Assembly: GCA_964517605.1 (NCBI GenBank)
Contig: CAZFCE010000001.1
Coordinates: 62,001 to 126,000 of the forward strand
Source of the DNA: J095 sp964517605
Lineage (GTDB): Bacteria > Chloroflexota > Anaerolineae > 4572-78 > J111
Direction: 5' to 3'
Length of the DNA: 64,000 nucleotides
Shown: positions 44,562 to 53,938 of the stretch, piece after piece
Layout: each line of letters starts with the position of its first letter
Numbering within the stretch: position 1 is the stretch's first letter
Made by a program: the position numbers and the translations under genes
The notes under the pieces: generated by a model
What the model saw: only the letters and a program-made list of their open reading frames with translations
What the model was told of the DNA's origin: nothing
Database searches by the model: none

Positions 44562-45653
44562 ATGGACTTGAATCAGGAAACCATTTTGGCAGTTGACGAT
44601 AACCCGGCCAACCTGAGCGTTCTGTTTGACGCGCTCGAAGGAGCCGGTTACCGGGTGCTTATCAATTCTCGCGGCGAAAGCGCCCTAGAAATTGCCGCCG
44701 AGGTAAAGCCCGACCTGATTTTGCTGGATGTGATGATGCCCGGTCTGGACGGGTTTGAAACCTGTCGCCGTTTAAAACAAAACAAGGAAACCGAGCACAT
44801 CCCCGTAATTTTTATGACGGCGCTCACCGATGTGGTGGATGAGGTAAAGGGGCTGCAATTGGGGGCGGTGGATTACATTACCAAACCCATTCAGGTTGAG
44901 CGGGTGTTGGTGCGGGTGCGCACGCACCTTACTATTCGCCGGTTGCAGCGCCAGCTTGAAGAGCAAAATGTTGAGCTAAACGCCTTTGCCCACACCGTGG
45001 CCCACGATTTGAAAAATCCGTTGGGCAATTTGGTGTCCTACTCCAGCTTTTTGGCCGAGTTGCGGCGTCAACCCGATTTTAGCCCCGCCTCAACCGAAAT
45101 GGGTGAGTTGGTGCAGGGGATTTTTGTTTCGGCCCAAAAAGCCGTTTACATTGTGGATGAGTTGCTGTTGCTGGCTAGCGTGCGCAAAGAGCAGGTTTTA
45201 ACCAAAACCATAAAAATGGCCGCCGTGATTGACCAGGCATTACAGCGCACCGATGTAATGGTTAAACAGTACCAGGGCCGGCTTACGGTACCCAACCAGT
45301 GGCCGGTGGTCATGGGCTACGGCCCGTGGATTGAGGAAGTGTGGGTAAATTATATTAGCAATGGGCTAAAATATGGGGGGCGTCCACCTCAACTTGAATT
45401 GGGCGCAACCCTCGATACCGACGGTATGGTTCAGTTTTGGGTAAAAGATAACGGCCAGGGGCTTGCGCCCGAGGCCCAGGCCAAATTATTTACCGAATTT
45501 TCCCGTCTGGATACCATCCGGGTGCAAGGCTACGGCCTGGGCCTCTCGATTGTAAAACGGATTGTGCAAAAACTGGGCGGGCAGGTTGGCGTAGAAAGCC
45601 AGGTTGGCCAGGGGAGCAAGTTTTTCTTTACCCTACCCGCTGCTACCGATTAA
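44562..45653 (+). CDS. Response regulator-histidine kinase (REC-HK)
   Basis: A 363-residue soluble protein: receiver with D56 in LILLDVMMPG at the N-terminus (about 8-125), a short coiled coil, a HisKA with H148 in HTVAHDLKNPL, and an HATPase (YISNGLKYGG, KDNGQGL, GYGLGLSI). Such REC-kinases usually receive phosphate from a hybrid kinase and pass it on, which fits with the neighbour upstream. Co-transcription is likely (17-base gap). The TAA stop overlaps the stop of typA on the other strand, leaving no space for a terminator. Confidence 0.92.
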   Translation: MDLNQETILAVDDNPANLSVLFDALEGAGYRVLINSRGESALEIAAEVKPDLILLDVMMPGLDGFETCRRLKQNKETEHIPVIFMTALTDVVDEVKGLQLGAVDYITKPIQVERVLVRVRTHLTIRRLQRQLEEQNVELNAFAHTVAHDLKNPLGNLVSYSSFLAELRRQPDFSPASTEMGELVQGIFVSAQKAVYIVDELLLLASVRKEQVLTKTIKMAAVIDQALQRTDVMVKQYQGRLTVPNQWPVVMGYGPWIEEVWVNYISNGLKYGGRPPQLELGATLDTDGMVQFWVKDNGQGLAPEAQAKLFTEFSRLDTIRVQGYGLGLSIVKRIVQKLGGQVGVESQVGQGSKFFFTLPAATD

Positions 45654-47506
45654 GCCGCTACGGCCAGTTTGGTCCGTTTGTTTTCGCGGGCGCGTTCGTT
45701 TTTGTCTAAAATGCGCTTGCGGATGCGCAGGTTTTTGGGCGTTACTTCCAGTAACTCGTCATCGGCCAGGTACTCAATGCACTCATCCAGGCTCATGATG
45801 CGGGGCGGCGTTAACCGGTTGTCAATGTCTTTAAATGCCTGCCGCATATTGTTAAGCTGTTTGCGCTTGCACACATTCACTTCCAGGTCGCCGGGGCGCT
45901 GGTGTTCACCTACAACCATGCCGGCATAGGCATCTACGCCCGGCCCCACAAACAAAATGCCCCGTTCTTCCGAGTTTTCGATGCCAAAGCTGGTGGTGGT
46001 GCCGGTTTCCCACGCTACCAGCGAGCCGCGCTCGCGAGCATTAATCGGCCCGGCAATGGGCTGGTAGCCGTAAAAAATGCTGTGCATAATGCCGGTGCCA
46101 CGGGTAGCGGTAAGAAAATGGTATCTAAACCCCAACAGGCCGCGCATCGGCACCAAATACACCATATGCACCGAGCCATCGGTTTTGGTTTCGGTGTGCT
46201 GCATTTCACCGCGCCGTTTGCCCAGCATTTCTACCACCGCGCCCACGGTTTCGGCGCTGGTTTCAATGTACACTTCTTCATACGGCTCCAGTTTTTGCCC
46301 GTCTTCCGCTTCGTGGAAAATCACTTCGGGCCGCGATACCTGGAATTCGTAGCCTTCGCGGCGCATGGTTTCAATTAAAATTGCCAGATGCAGTTCGCCC
46401 CGGCCCGATACCATAAAGGTATCGGCGCTGTCGGTTTCTTCTACTCGCAGCGCAATGTTGTGCTTTAATTCCTCAAACAGCCGGTCGCGCAGCTTGCGCG
46501 ATGTAACCCACTGCCCTTCGCGCCCGGCAAAGGGCGTGTTGTTAACGCTAAAAGTCATGCGCACGGTGGGGTCTTCTACCCGAATGGTGGGCAACGCCAC
46601 CGGATTTTCGGGGTCGGCCAGGGTTTCGCCCACCAGAATGCTTTCCAGGCCGCCCACGGCCACAATTTCGCCGGCTTCGGCCTGTTCAACTTCTACCCGT
46701 TGCAACCCTTCGTGCACGTACAGGTAGCGCACCCGCTCTGTAATGCTATCGCCGTTGGGGTTGAGACGCACCACCGTTTGCCCGGCCTTGATGCGCCCGG
46801 CGAACACCCGGCCCACCGCGGTGAGGCCCCGGTAGGGATCGTAGTCCAGCGTTGTTACCAAAATTTGCAGCGGGGCTTCGGCATCAATCTTGGGCGCGGG
46901 AATCTCTCTGAGGATGGTTTCAAACAGCGGTTGCAAATCGGGGCCAATTTCCGGGGTTAGCCCGGCGCGCCCGGCGGTGGCAATAGCGTACACCACCGGA
47001 AAATCGGCTTGTTCTTCGGTGGCGCCCAGTTCAATGAACAGGTCAAACGTTTCGTTGAGTACCCGTTCCGGGTCGGCGTCTTTGCGGTCAATTTTATTAA
47101 TCACCACAATCGCCCGGTGGCCCAGCGCCAGCGCCTTTTTTAGCACAAACCGGGTTTGGGGCATTGGCCCTTCGGCGGCGTCTACCAGCAGCAGCACGCC
47201 ATCAACCATGTTGAGCACCCGCTCCACTTCGCCGCCAAAATCGGCGTGGCCGGGAGTATCAACAATGTTAATTTTGACCCGCTCGCCGGTGGCGGGGTCG
47301 TTAATGGTAACGGCGGTATTTTTAGCCAGAATGGTGATGCCCCGTTCGCGCTCCAGGTCGTTGGAGTCGAGTACCCGTTCTGTCATTTGCTGGTTGGCCC
47401 GAAAAACGCGGGTTTGCCGTAGCAGGTAATCCACCAGGGTGGTTTTGCCGTGGTCTACGTGGGCAATAATGGCGATATTGCGGAGATTGGTTTGGGTTGT
47501 TAACAT
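45650..47506 (-). CDS. typA: Translational GTPase TypA/BipA
   Basis: A 618-residue GTPase of the EF-G superfamily. The ATG at 47506 was chosen because GAGG lies 7 bases before it and the next residues match the family start; the longer opening adds 16 unlikely residues. G1 AHVDHGKT (15-22), switch RGITILAKNT, G3 DTPGHADFGG, G4 NKIDR. Domains II-V and the BipA-specific C-terminal domain (LTPPRIMSLDECIEYLADDELLEVTP) are complete. BipA binds the ribosome and aids 50S assembly and growth in stress. The C-terminal stop overlaps the REC-kinase stop in a TTAA sequence. Confidence 0.97.
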   Translation of the reverse strand: MLTTQTNLRNIAIIAHVDHGKTTLVDYLLRQTRVFRANQQMTERVLDSNDLERERGITILAKNTAVTINDPATGERVKINIVDTPGHADFGGEVERVLNMVDGVLLLVDAAEGPMPQTRFVLKKALALGHRAIVVINKIDRKDADPERVLNETFDLFIELGATEEQADFPVVYAIATAGRAGLTPEIGPDLQPLFETILREIPAPKIDAEAPLQILVTTLDYDPYRGLTAVGRVFAGRIKAGQTVVRLNPNGDSITERVRYLYVHEGLQRVEVEQAEAGEIVAVGGLESILVGETLADPENPVALPTIRVEDPTVRMTFSVNNTPFAGREGQWVTSRKLRDRLFEELKHNIALRVEETDSADTFMVSGRGELHLAILIETMRREGYEFQVSRPEVIFHEAEDGQKLEPYEEVYIETSAETVGAVVEMLGKRRGEMQHTETKTDGSVHMVYLVPMRGLLGFRYHFLTATRGTGIMHSIFYGYQPIAGPINARERGSLVAWETGTTTSFGIENSEERGILFVGPGVDAYAGMVVGEHQRPGDLEVNVCKRKQLNNMRQAFKDIDNRLTPPRIMSLDECIEYLADDELLEVTPKNLRIRKRILDKNERARENKRTKLAVAA

Positions 47507-47650
47507 AAATCCTCTATTTCCAAAATAATAATGCAGCAAAACGCGGATTTCCACCGTGTGGCGAAAACCCGCGCAGTCAACAATGCCTGCTATGGTTAAG
47601 TAACTTACTGAGCGATAAAGCGGCTCCGGCTTTTGGTTTGGCTAATTTTT

Positions 47651-48700
47651 TTAGCCGGGGGTAAAGGCAAAACCGTTACCCCGCTGGTTATTATACACCA
47701 ATCCCAGCAATTTGTTGGCCGCCGCCATGCCCGATAACGCCGCGCCTTCAATCCGTGGCTCGCCAAAGGCATCGCCGGCAAAAACAAGCGGCGGCAGGTT
47801 GGCCGCTGCCAGGCAGCGATCCGGGTGAAGCGTAACCGGCAGAGCATAACGCCACTGTTTTAACTGGGCTTCGACAATTTGGGTAGAGGCCGTTAAAAAC
47901 GGGCTTAACCCGGCGGTAATGGCTTGCAACGCTTCGTTGGGTGGCAAATCCCAGAGTTGACGGCTGTACTCTGGCCCGGCCTGAACGGTGAGCAGGGTGG
48001 CTTCGGGTGAAATACCTTTGCGCTGGTTGTTGGCAATCCAGCTAATGGGTTCTTGGGGGCGCTGCACTGCACCCGGTTCGGGCAGGTTAACCGGGCCTTC
48101 TACCCAAAACAATCCGGTAATACAAGGTGCATATGATATACGCATCAGGCCGGTTTGGTCAAGTTCGGCCAGGGGAGTCTGGCCCTGGTTGAGCATGGCC
48201 AGCGATTGCGGCACCGGCGGGGTTAAAATGATGGCCCGGCTGGCGTAAGTTTCGCCGGATTCGGCGGTGGCCAGCCAGCCGGCAGCGGTGGGTTGAATGG
48301 CCGTAATCTGCGCGTTAAGCCGAACATTCAGCCCGCCGGCCAGGTGTTGGGCCAAGGTATTCATGCCGCCGTTAACGGCGTAGCGCGGGTAGCCATCGGG
48401 GTTGGCTGCCGATAGGCTGCCATCGCTCCAGCCGGTTGCCCAGCGATAAACCAGGCCGGTGCGCCGCCACTGCTCCACCCAGATTTCAAAATCGGGGGTG
48501 CGCACGGTAAAAAATTGAGCGCCGTGGTCGGCCCGACCGGGGCCAATGCGCCGGGTGGCCAGCCGCCCCCCCACGCTCCGGCCTTTGTCCAGCAGCAAGG
48601 TTTCGCGGCCATTTTTCTTTAAAACGTTGGCCGCCATCAGGCCGGCAATGCCTGCGCCTATAATTAAAATATCGGCGTCTTGCGGCAGATCAGGCTTCAT
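47651..48700 (-). CDS. Renalase-like FAD-dependent oxidoreductase
   Basis: A 349-residue flavoprotein with the dinucleotide-binding motif DILIIGAGIAGLMAA near residue 10, the GG doublet followed by RLATRR (about 45), an Asp-His pair (ADHGAQFFTV) and a C-terminal GDAFGEPRIEGAALSG, which places the FAD ribityl end. This order is that of renalase and related amine-oxidase-like proteins that oxidise reduced or isomeric nicotinamide nucleotides. The ATG at 48700 lies within the last codons of the STAND ATPase gene (11-bp overlap), so the two are coupled. The substrate is not certain. Confidence 0.85.
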   Translation of the reverse strand: MKPDLPQDADILIIGAGIAGLMAANVLKKNGRETLLLDKGRSVGGRLATRRIGPGRADHGAQFFTVRTPDFEIWVEQWRRTGLVYRWATGWSDGSLSAANPDGYPRYAVNGGMNTLAQHLAGGLNVRLNAQITAIQPTAAGWLATAESGETYASRAIILTPPVPQSLAMLNQGQTPLAELDQTGLMRISYAPCITGLFWVEGPVNLPEPGAVQRPQEPISWIANNQRKGISPEATLLTVQAGPEYSRQLWDLPPNEALQAITAGLSPFLTASTQIVEAQLKQWRYALPVTLHPDRCLAAANLPPLVFAGDAFGEPRIEGAALSGMAAANKLLGLVYNNQRGNGFAFTPG

Positions 48701-50558
48701 CCCACTCTTCAAGCTCTAACAGCCAATCCTTAACCAGGCTGGCGCTGGGCGACCGGATTTCTTCAAAAATGGCGCGGGCTTGTTTAAGGTAGTCAATGGC
48801 TTGCTCAATTTGCCCCAAATCGCGGTGAGCCAGCCCCAAATTGCCCAGGCTGTTGCCCTCGCCGTGCCTGTCGCCGGATTGGCGGGCGGTAATCAGCGCC
48901 TTTTCAAAATGCTCAATGGCCCATTTGGCGTGGCCCATGGTGCGGTAGGTATCGCCTAAATTGCCCAGCCATGCGCCTTCGCTGGGGCGGCCAAGTTGCC
49001 AGGCGGCAATCAGGCCGATTTCGTTGGCGGTAACCCGGTCGGCCAAAAAACCCTGCCGATCCAGATAATCTTCGATAGCCGCCGCCAGGCCGTGCGCCGC
49101 TTCCCATTCTTTCCATTCCACGCACTCGGACATTACCCGCATAAAGTGCGGGCGGTTGGTATCAAGCAGAAGTTCGCTGTTAACCACTGGCGTGCTTTGT
49201 TCCCAGGCCAGCGCCATAAAGTAGGTGGCCAGCCGCCGGATGGATTTGGGCGGCGGGGTGAGCCGTTTTTGGATATAAGCGTGAATAAAGGGATGGCTAA
49301 CCTGATAGAGACCATCAACTCCCCACAACAGCCCGTAATTGCCCAGTTCGCGCAAAGCCATGCGCACCTGTGGCACTTGCTGCCGGGCCGGTTGCGCCTT
49401 AAACAGGCCGCGAATGGCCGAAAACAGGCCGTGGCTGGGTTGAATGGTGAGCGTTTTGGCAATCACTTCCTGGTCAAACGGCACCGGCGATAGCAACCCA
49501 ATAATGGCCAGGGCTTGCCGGGCAGATTCGCTAATTTGGGCCAGGCTGTTTTCTATAACCAGAGGCAGGCAATCCTGCTGCCGTTGCGCCGGGGTAAGCG
49601 AAGGCAGGGCGGTGCCGCGCAGCCAATCCAGATAATCGGCGGCGTTAAGGTTTTGGGCCGCAAGGTGATGCCCCACCAACCGAATGGCCAGCGGCAAATA
49701 GCCCAGCAACTCGCAGATGCGCCCGGCCACGTCCGGGTTTATCCGCCCGCCCCAATCCTGCAAGAATTTAATGGCGGCCTCGGGGGGCAGCGGAGTGATT
49801 TCATACGGGTTGGTAACTTCATCCGGGCAGGTGCGGCTGGTTATCAGCACGCCGCAATTGCCACGGATGGCCAGCACGCCGGCCAGGTCATCGCTTTGCT
49901 CGCCGCCGTCCAGCACCAGCAGAATTTTACGGTTGGCCAGCGCCCGTTGCGCGGCCTCATACGGCGAGGGGATGGGTTCTTCGCCAAAAATCCGGGCAAT
50001 TTCTTCCAGCACAATATCGGTGCGGGGCTGGGTGTAAAAGCTGTGGTAAATGATGCCGTCGGGAAATAAATCCGGCGGTTTGTGGCGGGGAGCCATATGC
50101 CACAAAACGGCGGTAGCCAGCGCGCTTTTGCCAATGCCGGTGGGGCCGCACAGGCTTAACACCTGGCCGGGGGTGAGCCGGGCCGCAATTTGGTCCAGTT
50201 CTGCCGGGCGGCCAACCATGTGTTTGGGGCGGGGCGGCTTTTGGAGCGGAATTGTTGGCGCGGTGGCCGGTTGTTCGGAGCGGGGCGGGGCGGCCAGTTT
50301 GTTGAGCAAATTTTGGGCGGCGGCTTTAATATCGGGGTTCAGGCTAATCCGCGCCGCCAGAATCTCTTCGCCTAACATGGCTTGCCGCCCGGTTGAATCG
50401 GGCTTTTTTTCCAGCTTGTCCAGCGCGTCGGCCAAATCGCCGGTAGCGGCATCATTTTTGAGAATTAGTTCTTTGAGGGTTTTGTAGGCGGCGGCTGCTT
50501 CTTTGGTGGGAGAAGCGGTGTTCACCGCCGAGATTATGGCTTTTGAGATTATGTCCAT
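48690..50558 (-). CDS. STAND NTPase (NB-ARC) with TPR repeats
   Basis: A 622-residue soluble protein. The ATG at 50558 is preceded by GAGG; an upstream TTG opening is rejected. Residues 1-90 form an all-helical N-terminal domain that I cannot assign, followed by a Pro-rich linker. The NB-ARC module has Walker A GPTGIGKS (138-145), Walker B KILLVLDGGE (211-220, GGE where DD is usual), sensor ITSRT and the GYLPLAIRL motif. A winged-helix-like part and two or three TPR units (about 525-605) follow. STAND proteins oligomerise when a ligand is bound by the repeat region. Coupling to a flavoprotein suggests a signalling or immunity role, but this is inference. Confidence 0.85.
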   Translation of the reverse strand: MDIISKAIISAVNTASPTKEAAAAYKTLKELILKNDAATGDLADALDKLEKKPDSTGRQAMLGEEILAARISLNPDIKAAAQNLLNKLAAPPRSEQPATAPTIPLQKPPRPKHMVGRPAELDQIAARLTPGQVLSLCGPTGIGKSALATAVLWHMAPRHKPPDLFPDGIIYHSFYTQPRTDIVLEEIARIFGEEPIPSPYEAAQRALANRKILLVLDGGEQSDDLAGVLAIRGNCGVLITSRTCPDEVTNPYEITPLPPEAAIKFLQDWGGRINPDVAGRICELLGYLPLAIRLVGHHLAAQNLNAADYLDWLRGTALPSLTPAQRQQDCLPLVIENSLAQISESARQALAIIGLLSPVPFDQEVIAKTLTIQPSHGLFSAIRGLFKAQPARQQVPQVRMALRELGNYGLLWGVDGLYQVSHPFIHAYIQKRLTPPPKSIRRLATYFMALAWEQSTPVVNSELLLDTNRPHFMRVMSECVEWKEWEAAHGLAAAIEDYLDRQGFLADRVTANEIGLIAAWQLGRPSEGAWLGNLGDTYRTMGHAKWAIEHFEKALITARQSGDRHGEGNSLGNLGLAHRDLGQIEQAIDYLKQARAIFEEIRSPSASLVKDWLLELEEWDEA

Positions 50559-50620
50559 CCGCTTATCCTCGGTTGCGCTCAGTGTATTATTATCATACCT
50601 GTTTCTGCCGAACAATCAAG

Positions 50621-50652
50621 AAAAAAGAGGCAGGTTGTGGGCCTGCCTCTTT
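50621..50652 (-). terminator. Intrinsic terminator after the Agl23-NHL gene
   Basis: AAAGAGGCAGG (50624-50634) pairs with CCTGCCTCTTT (50642-50652) over a 7-nt loop. On the minus strand the stem is followed by a T6 run, 27 bases after the stop at 50679. It ends the three-gene membrane-protein transcript. Confidence 0.88.
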
Positions 50653-50678
50653 AAAAATTTACAAAAAAGGGATGGTTA

Positions 50679-53600
50679 CTATTTGGCGGGTTTGATTGCC
50701 CCCGAAAATTTCATAATCCGGTTGTTGTCGGCGTCGGCAACCAGCAGGTTGCCATCAGCATCTACTTTGAGGCCAACCGGCAAGCTGAGGGCGGCCAAAT
50801 CCTGCCCGTATTGGCCCCATGTCACCAGCACCTGGCCGGTTTTGCCATCGTACCCAATGATACGGTAGCCTTCGGGATCACTTATAAATACGCGGCCCTG
50901 TTTGTCGGTGGTGATGTAGGGTTTGTTAACCACGCTTTCGCCTTGCCAACCCACCACGTCCCACTGTAAAACGGGGTTAAAGTTGGCGTCAAACTTTTGC
51001 ACGCGCCGGTTCCAGGTATCAACCACGTAAATGTTGCCATCGGCATCAACGGTAATGCCCACCGGCTCTTCAAATTTGCCGGGAACAACGCCGCCGCCGC
51101 CCCAGGCCTGGATAAACTGGCCATCGGACGTGAACTTTTGCACGCGCTTGTTGCCGGTATCGGTAACGTACAGGTTGCCGGCGGCGTCAATGGCAATGTC
51201 GCGCGGTCCCCAGAATTTGCCCGGCTGCGCCTGGGGATCGTTTTGCACGTCGGCAAATTCGCCAAACGTGTTGACCAGTTCGCCGGTGGGGGTAAAGGCT
51301 TGCACCCGGTGGTTCCAGGTATCGGCCACGTAAACGGTGCCGTTTTTGGCCACGGCAATGCCCCACGGCTCGTTAAATTGACCGGGGCCGGCACCGGGGC
51401 TACCCCATTTTAACAGGAATTTGCCGTTTTTATCGAACACCTGAATGCGGTGGTTGCCGGAATCGGCCACGTAAATCAGGCCGTCAGGGCCAACTGCCAG
51501 GTTGCGCGGCGTGGCAAACTGGCCATCAAGGTTGCCGTTGCTGCCCCAGGCCGCCAACGCCTGGGCTTCGGCGTGTTTGCCGGCATACGGGTCAAGGCTG
51601 GCCGCCGCGCCGCCGGCAACCGGTTGCACCGGGCCGCTCTGGTAATCCCACACCTGGTTGAGCACATCGTTGCGCACGTACAGGTTAAAACGGTGCACAA
51701 ACGGCCATTCGCTCAGTTTGTAATCCTCGTATTCGCGGTAAAACAAAATTTTGAACAGCTTGCGCCAGTTGTCGCGCACGGTTTGGCGGCGGGCTTGCTG
51801 CGCTTCTTCGGTTTGGGGCGCGGCGGGATCGGGCGCGGGGCCGGTAATGTAGGTTTCAATTAAATGGCTGATGGTCTGGTTTTTGTAGTCTTCAATGGGC
51901 CACCACACCAGCCGGTAGTTAAAGCGGGTATATTTATCGCCCAGGTAGGGTTTGGCCTTGCTTTCGTTGGCCGAACCGACAATCACAATGGGCGAGTCGA
52001 GTGCCTCGCGGGTGGGGTTTTCGCCGTAGTACACCCGGTTGGGGTATTCGCGCATGTACCATTCCAGCGGCCAGGTGGAGTCGTTGTCGTAGGCCACGCG
52101 GATCATTTTATCGCCAACGGTGCGGCGCGAAATTTCATCAATCTGGTTGAGCGCCAGCTTTACATCGGGCGCGCCGTGGGCGTACACCAGCATTTCGCTC
52201 ACGTAATCGTAATTAACAAAGCTGAGCAGCCAGGCAAAGCGAATGGTGAGCAGCGCCAGCAGCAGCAGCGTGGTAACAAAGGCGGTGCGGGCGGCCAGCG
52301 CCCGGCCCATACGCCGAACGCACCACACCAGCACGGCCAGCACCGTGAGCAGCAACACTACGCCGGCAATAAATTTGGTGGTTTCGTTGATGGCCTGGAG
52401 CGACTGGCTGCGAAAGGGATCGGCGGTGAGGGCGGCCAACAGCGCCGCCGGCAGCAGTAGCAGGGCCGCGCCCAGCACCAGCCCGCCGGTGCGGTAGGCC
52501 TCGCGCCAGTTAAAGTTGCCCAACGCGGTTTGAATAACGTGCGCCGCCAAAAAAACCGAGGGCAGCGTCATGTGGATGGTGAGCCAGGGCATTTTTTCGC
52601 CGGCCCAGCTAAAAATCACAAAGGCCGACAGCATCCAGTAGATGAGAAACGCGGCAAACGTGCCGCCATCCGAAGGGTGAAACTGCGGGTCGGTTTCAAG
52701 TTCGGCATCGGCATGAGCCGGGAATTTGCGCCGGATAATGTACGCCAGCCCGCCAAACAGGGCCACAAACACGGGCAAAAATTCGTACATGGGCGTAAGG
52801 AACAGGTAATAATACCAGGGTTGGCCGCCACGCTGCACGCCGTGCTGGTCCAGCCAGTAGCGGATTTCGCCAATGGAGCCGCTGTAAATGCCGCCAATAT
52901 TGGAGAAAAAGGTGGTGTGCAGCAGCACCCACACCAGCACCGCCACCATCACCGCCCGGCCAATATCGGCGGGCTGGCCCGGCAGCGCGTTGAGAAACCG
53001 GCCAACCGGCGTGTTGGTTTTATCTGTGCCAATCTGGATTAGCAAAAAGCCAATGAGCAAGCCCATCAGCATAACCACAATTTCAATGTACTTCCACAGG
53101 TTTGGCTCGGCGGATTGGCCGCCGGCGGCGGTAGTGCCGGATTGCCATATTCCCCAAATAACCAGCACCGCCAGCATTACCAGCAGCCCCAACATATTGT
53201 AGTTGAGCAGGCGTTGGCGCGGCGAGGCCAGAGCTTCCCACAAAAATGCGCCGGCAATAAAGGTAACGCAGATAAAACCCTGGATGTAAGAAATTTCCAT
53301 AGTTGCCAGCGTTAGCGATACCGCCAGCGCGCCCACGTATATCCAGCGGGTTTGCCGGCTGCGCATAAACTGAAAAAAGGCCAGCGCCATCAGCGTAACC
53401 CACATGGCCGACATCATATCGTGCCGGATGTAACGGCTGTAGTACATTAGCCCCGGCGAAATCAAAATCATCACCGAGGCAGCCAGCGCCCCCAGCCGCC
53501 CCAGCCACGGGCGAAACCAGTAAGGCGCAATCACCAGCAGCGTGCCAAGCAGCGCCGGCACCAGCCGGGCGGTAAAATCGCTATCGCCAAATAAAAAGTA

Positions 53601-53870
53601 CATCAGCGCCGTGGCGTGAAACAGAAACGGCCCGTGCATCAGCGGGTCGTGCTGGTAGCCTTTGCCGGCGTACAAATTCCACGAGTAAAGGGTGTGCAGG
53701 CTTTCGTCGTGGCTCATTACCCGCGCGCCCAGGTTGTAAAAACGGGTGGCGATGGCCACAAGCAGCAATGCGCCGTAAAGCACCAACTCCCAGTTAACGG
53801 TAATGATTGAAAGGAGCGGTGTATCGAGGCTGATTTTTTTGGGTGGGGTAAATTCGCTTTGTGCGGTCAA
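50679..53870 (-). CDS. Agl23-type (TIGR03663) membrane protein fused to six NHL repeats
   Basis: A 1063-residue fusion. Residues 1-580 form a polytopic membrane part of about 12 segments with the family signature MSHDESLHTLYSWNLYAGKG (about 51-70) and an HDPLMHGP luminal-loop motif, as in ArnT/PMT-like transferases described as flippase-associated. A soluble linker follows, then from about 770 to 1055 six NHL repeats (PRNLAVGPDGLIYVADSGNH and relatives) forming a six-bladed propeller. The start TTG at 53870 has GAGG at 8 bases; the next Met is already inside the first loop. The gene is third in a minus-strand run of membrane genes. It probably transfers or flips a polyprenyl-linked sugar. Confidence 0.87.
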   Translation of the reverse strand: MTAQSEFTPPKKISLDTPLLSIITVNWELVLYGALLLVAIATRFYNLGARVMSHDESLHTLYSWNLYAGKGYQHDPLMHGPFLFHATALMYFLFGDSDFTARLVPALLGTLLVIAPYWFRPWLGRLGALAASVMILISPGLMYYSRYIRHDMMSAMWVTLMALAFFQFMRSRQTRWIYVGALAVSLTLATMEISYIQGFICVTFIAGAFLWEALASPRQRLLNYNMLGLLVMLAVLVIWGIWQSGTTAAGGQSAEPNLWKYIEIVVMLMGLLIGFLLIQIGTDKTNTPVGRFLNALPGQPADIGRAVMVAVLVWVLLHTTFFSNIGGIYSGSIGEIRYWLDQHGVQRGGQPWYYYLFLTPMYEFLPVFVALFGGLAYIIRRKFPAHADAELETDPQFHPSDGGTFAAFLIYWMLSAFVIFSWAGEKMPWLTIHMTLPSVFLAAHVIQTALGNFNWREAYRTGGLVLGAALLLLPAALLAALTADPFRSQSLQAINETTKFIAGVVLLLTVLAVLVWCVRRMGRALAARTAFVTTLLLLALLTIRFAWLLSFVNYDYVSEMLVYAHGAPDVKLALNQIDEISRRTVGDKMIRVAYDNDSTWPLEWYMREYPNRVYYGENPTREALDSPIVIVGSANESKAKPYLGDKYTRFNYRLVWWPIEDYKNQTISHLIETYITGPAPDPAAPQTEEAQQARRQTVRDNWRKLFKILFYREYEDYKLSEWPFVHRFNLYVRNDVLNQVWDYQSGPVQPVAGGAAASLDPYAGKHAEAQALAAWGSNGNLDGQFATPRNLAVGPDGLIYVADSGNHRIQVFDKNGKFLLKWGSPGAGPGQFNEPWGIAVAKNGTVYVADTWNHRVQAFTPTGELVNTFGEFADVQNDPQAQPGKFWGPRDIAIDAAGNLYVTDTGNKRVQKFTSDGQFIQAWGGGGVVPGKFEEPVGITVDADGNIYVVDTWNRRVQKFDANFNPVLQWDVVGWQGESVVNKPYITTDKQGRVFISDPEGYRIIGYDGKTGQVLVTWGQYGQDLAALSLPVGLKVDADGNLLVADADNNRIMKFSGAIKPAK

Positions 53871-53938
53871 TGTAAAACCTCAACTTATAAGTTTAACCAG
53901 GCTAAATAAAGCGGATGGCGTAAAAACAGCCGCAATTT

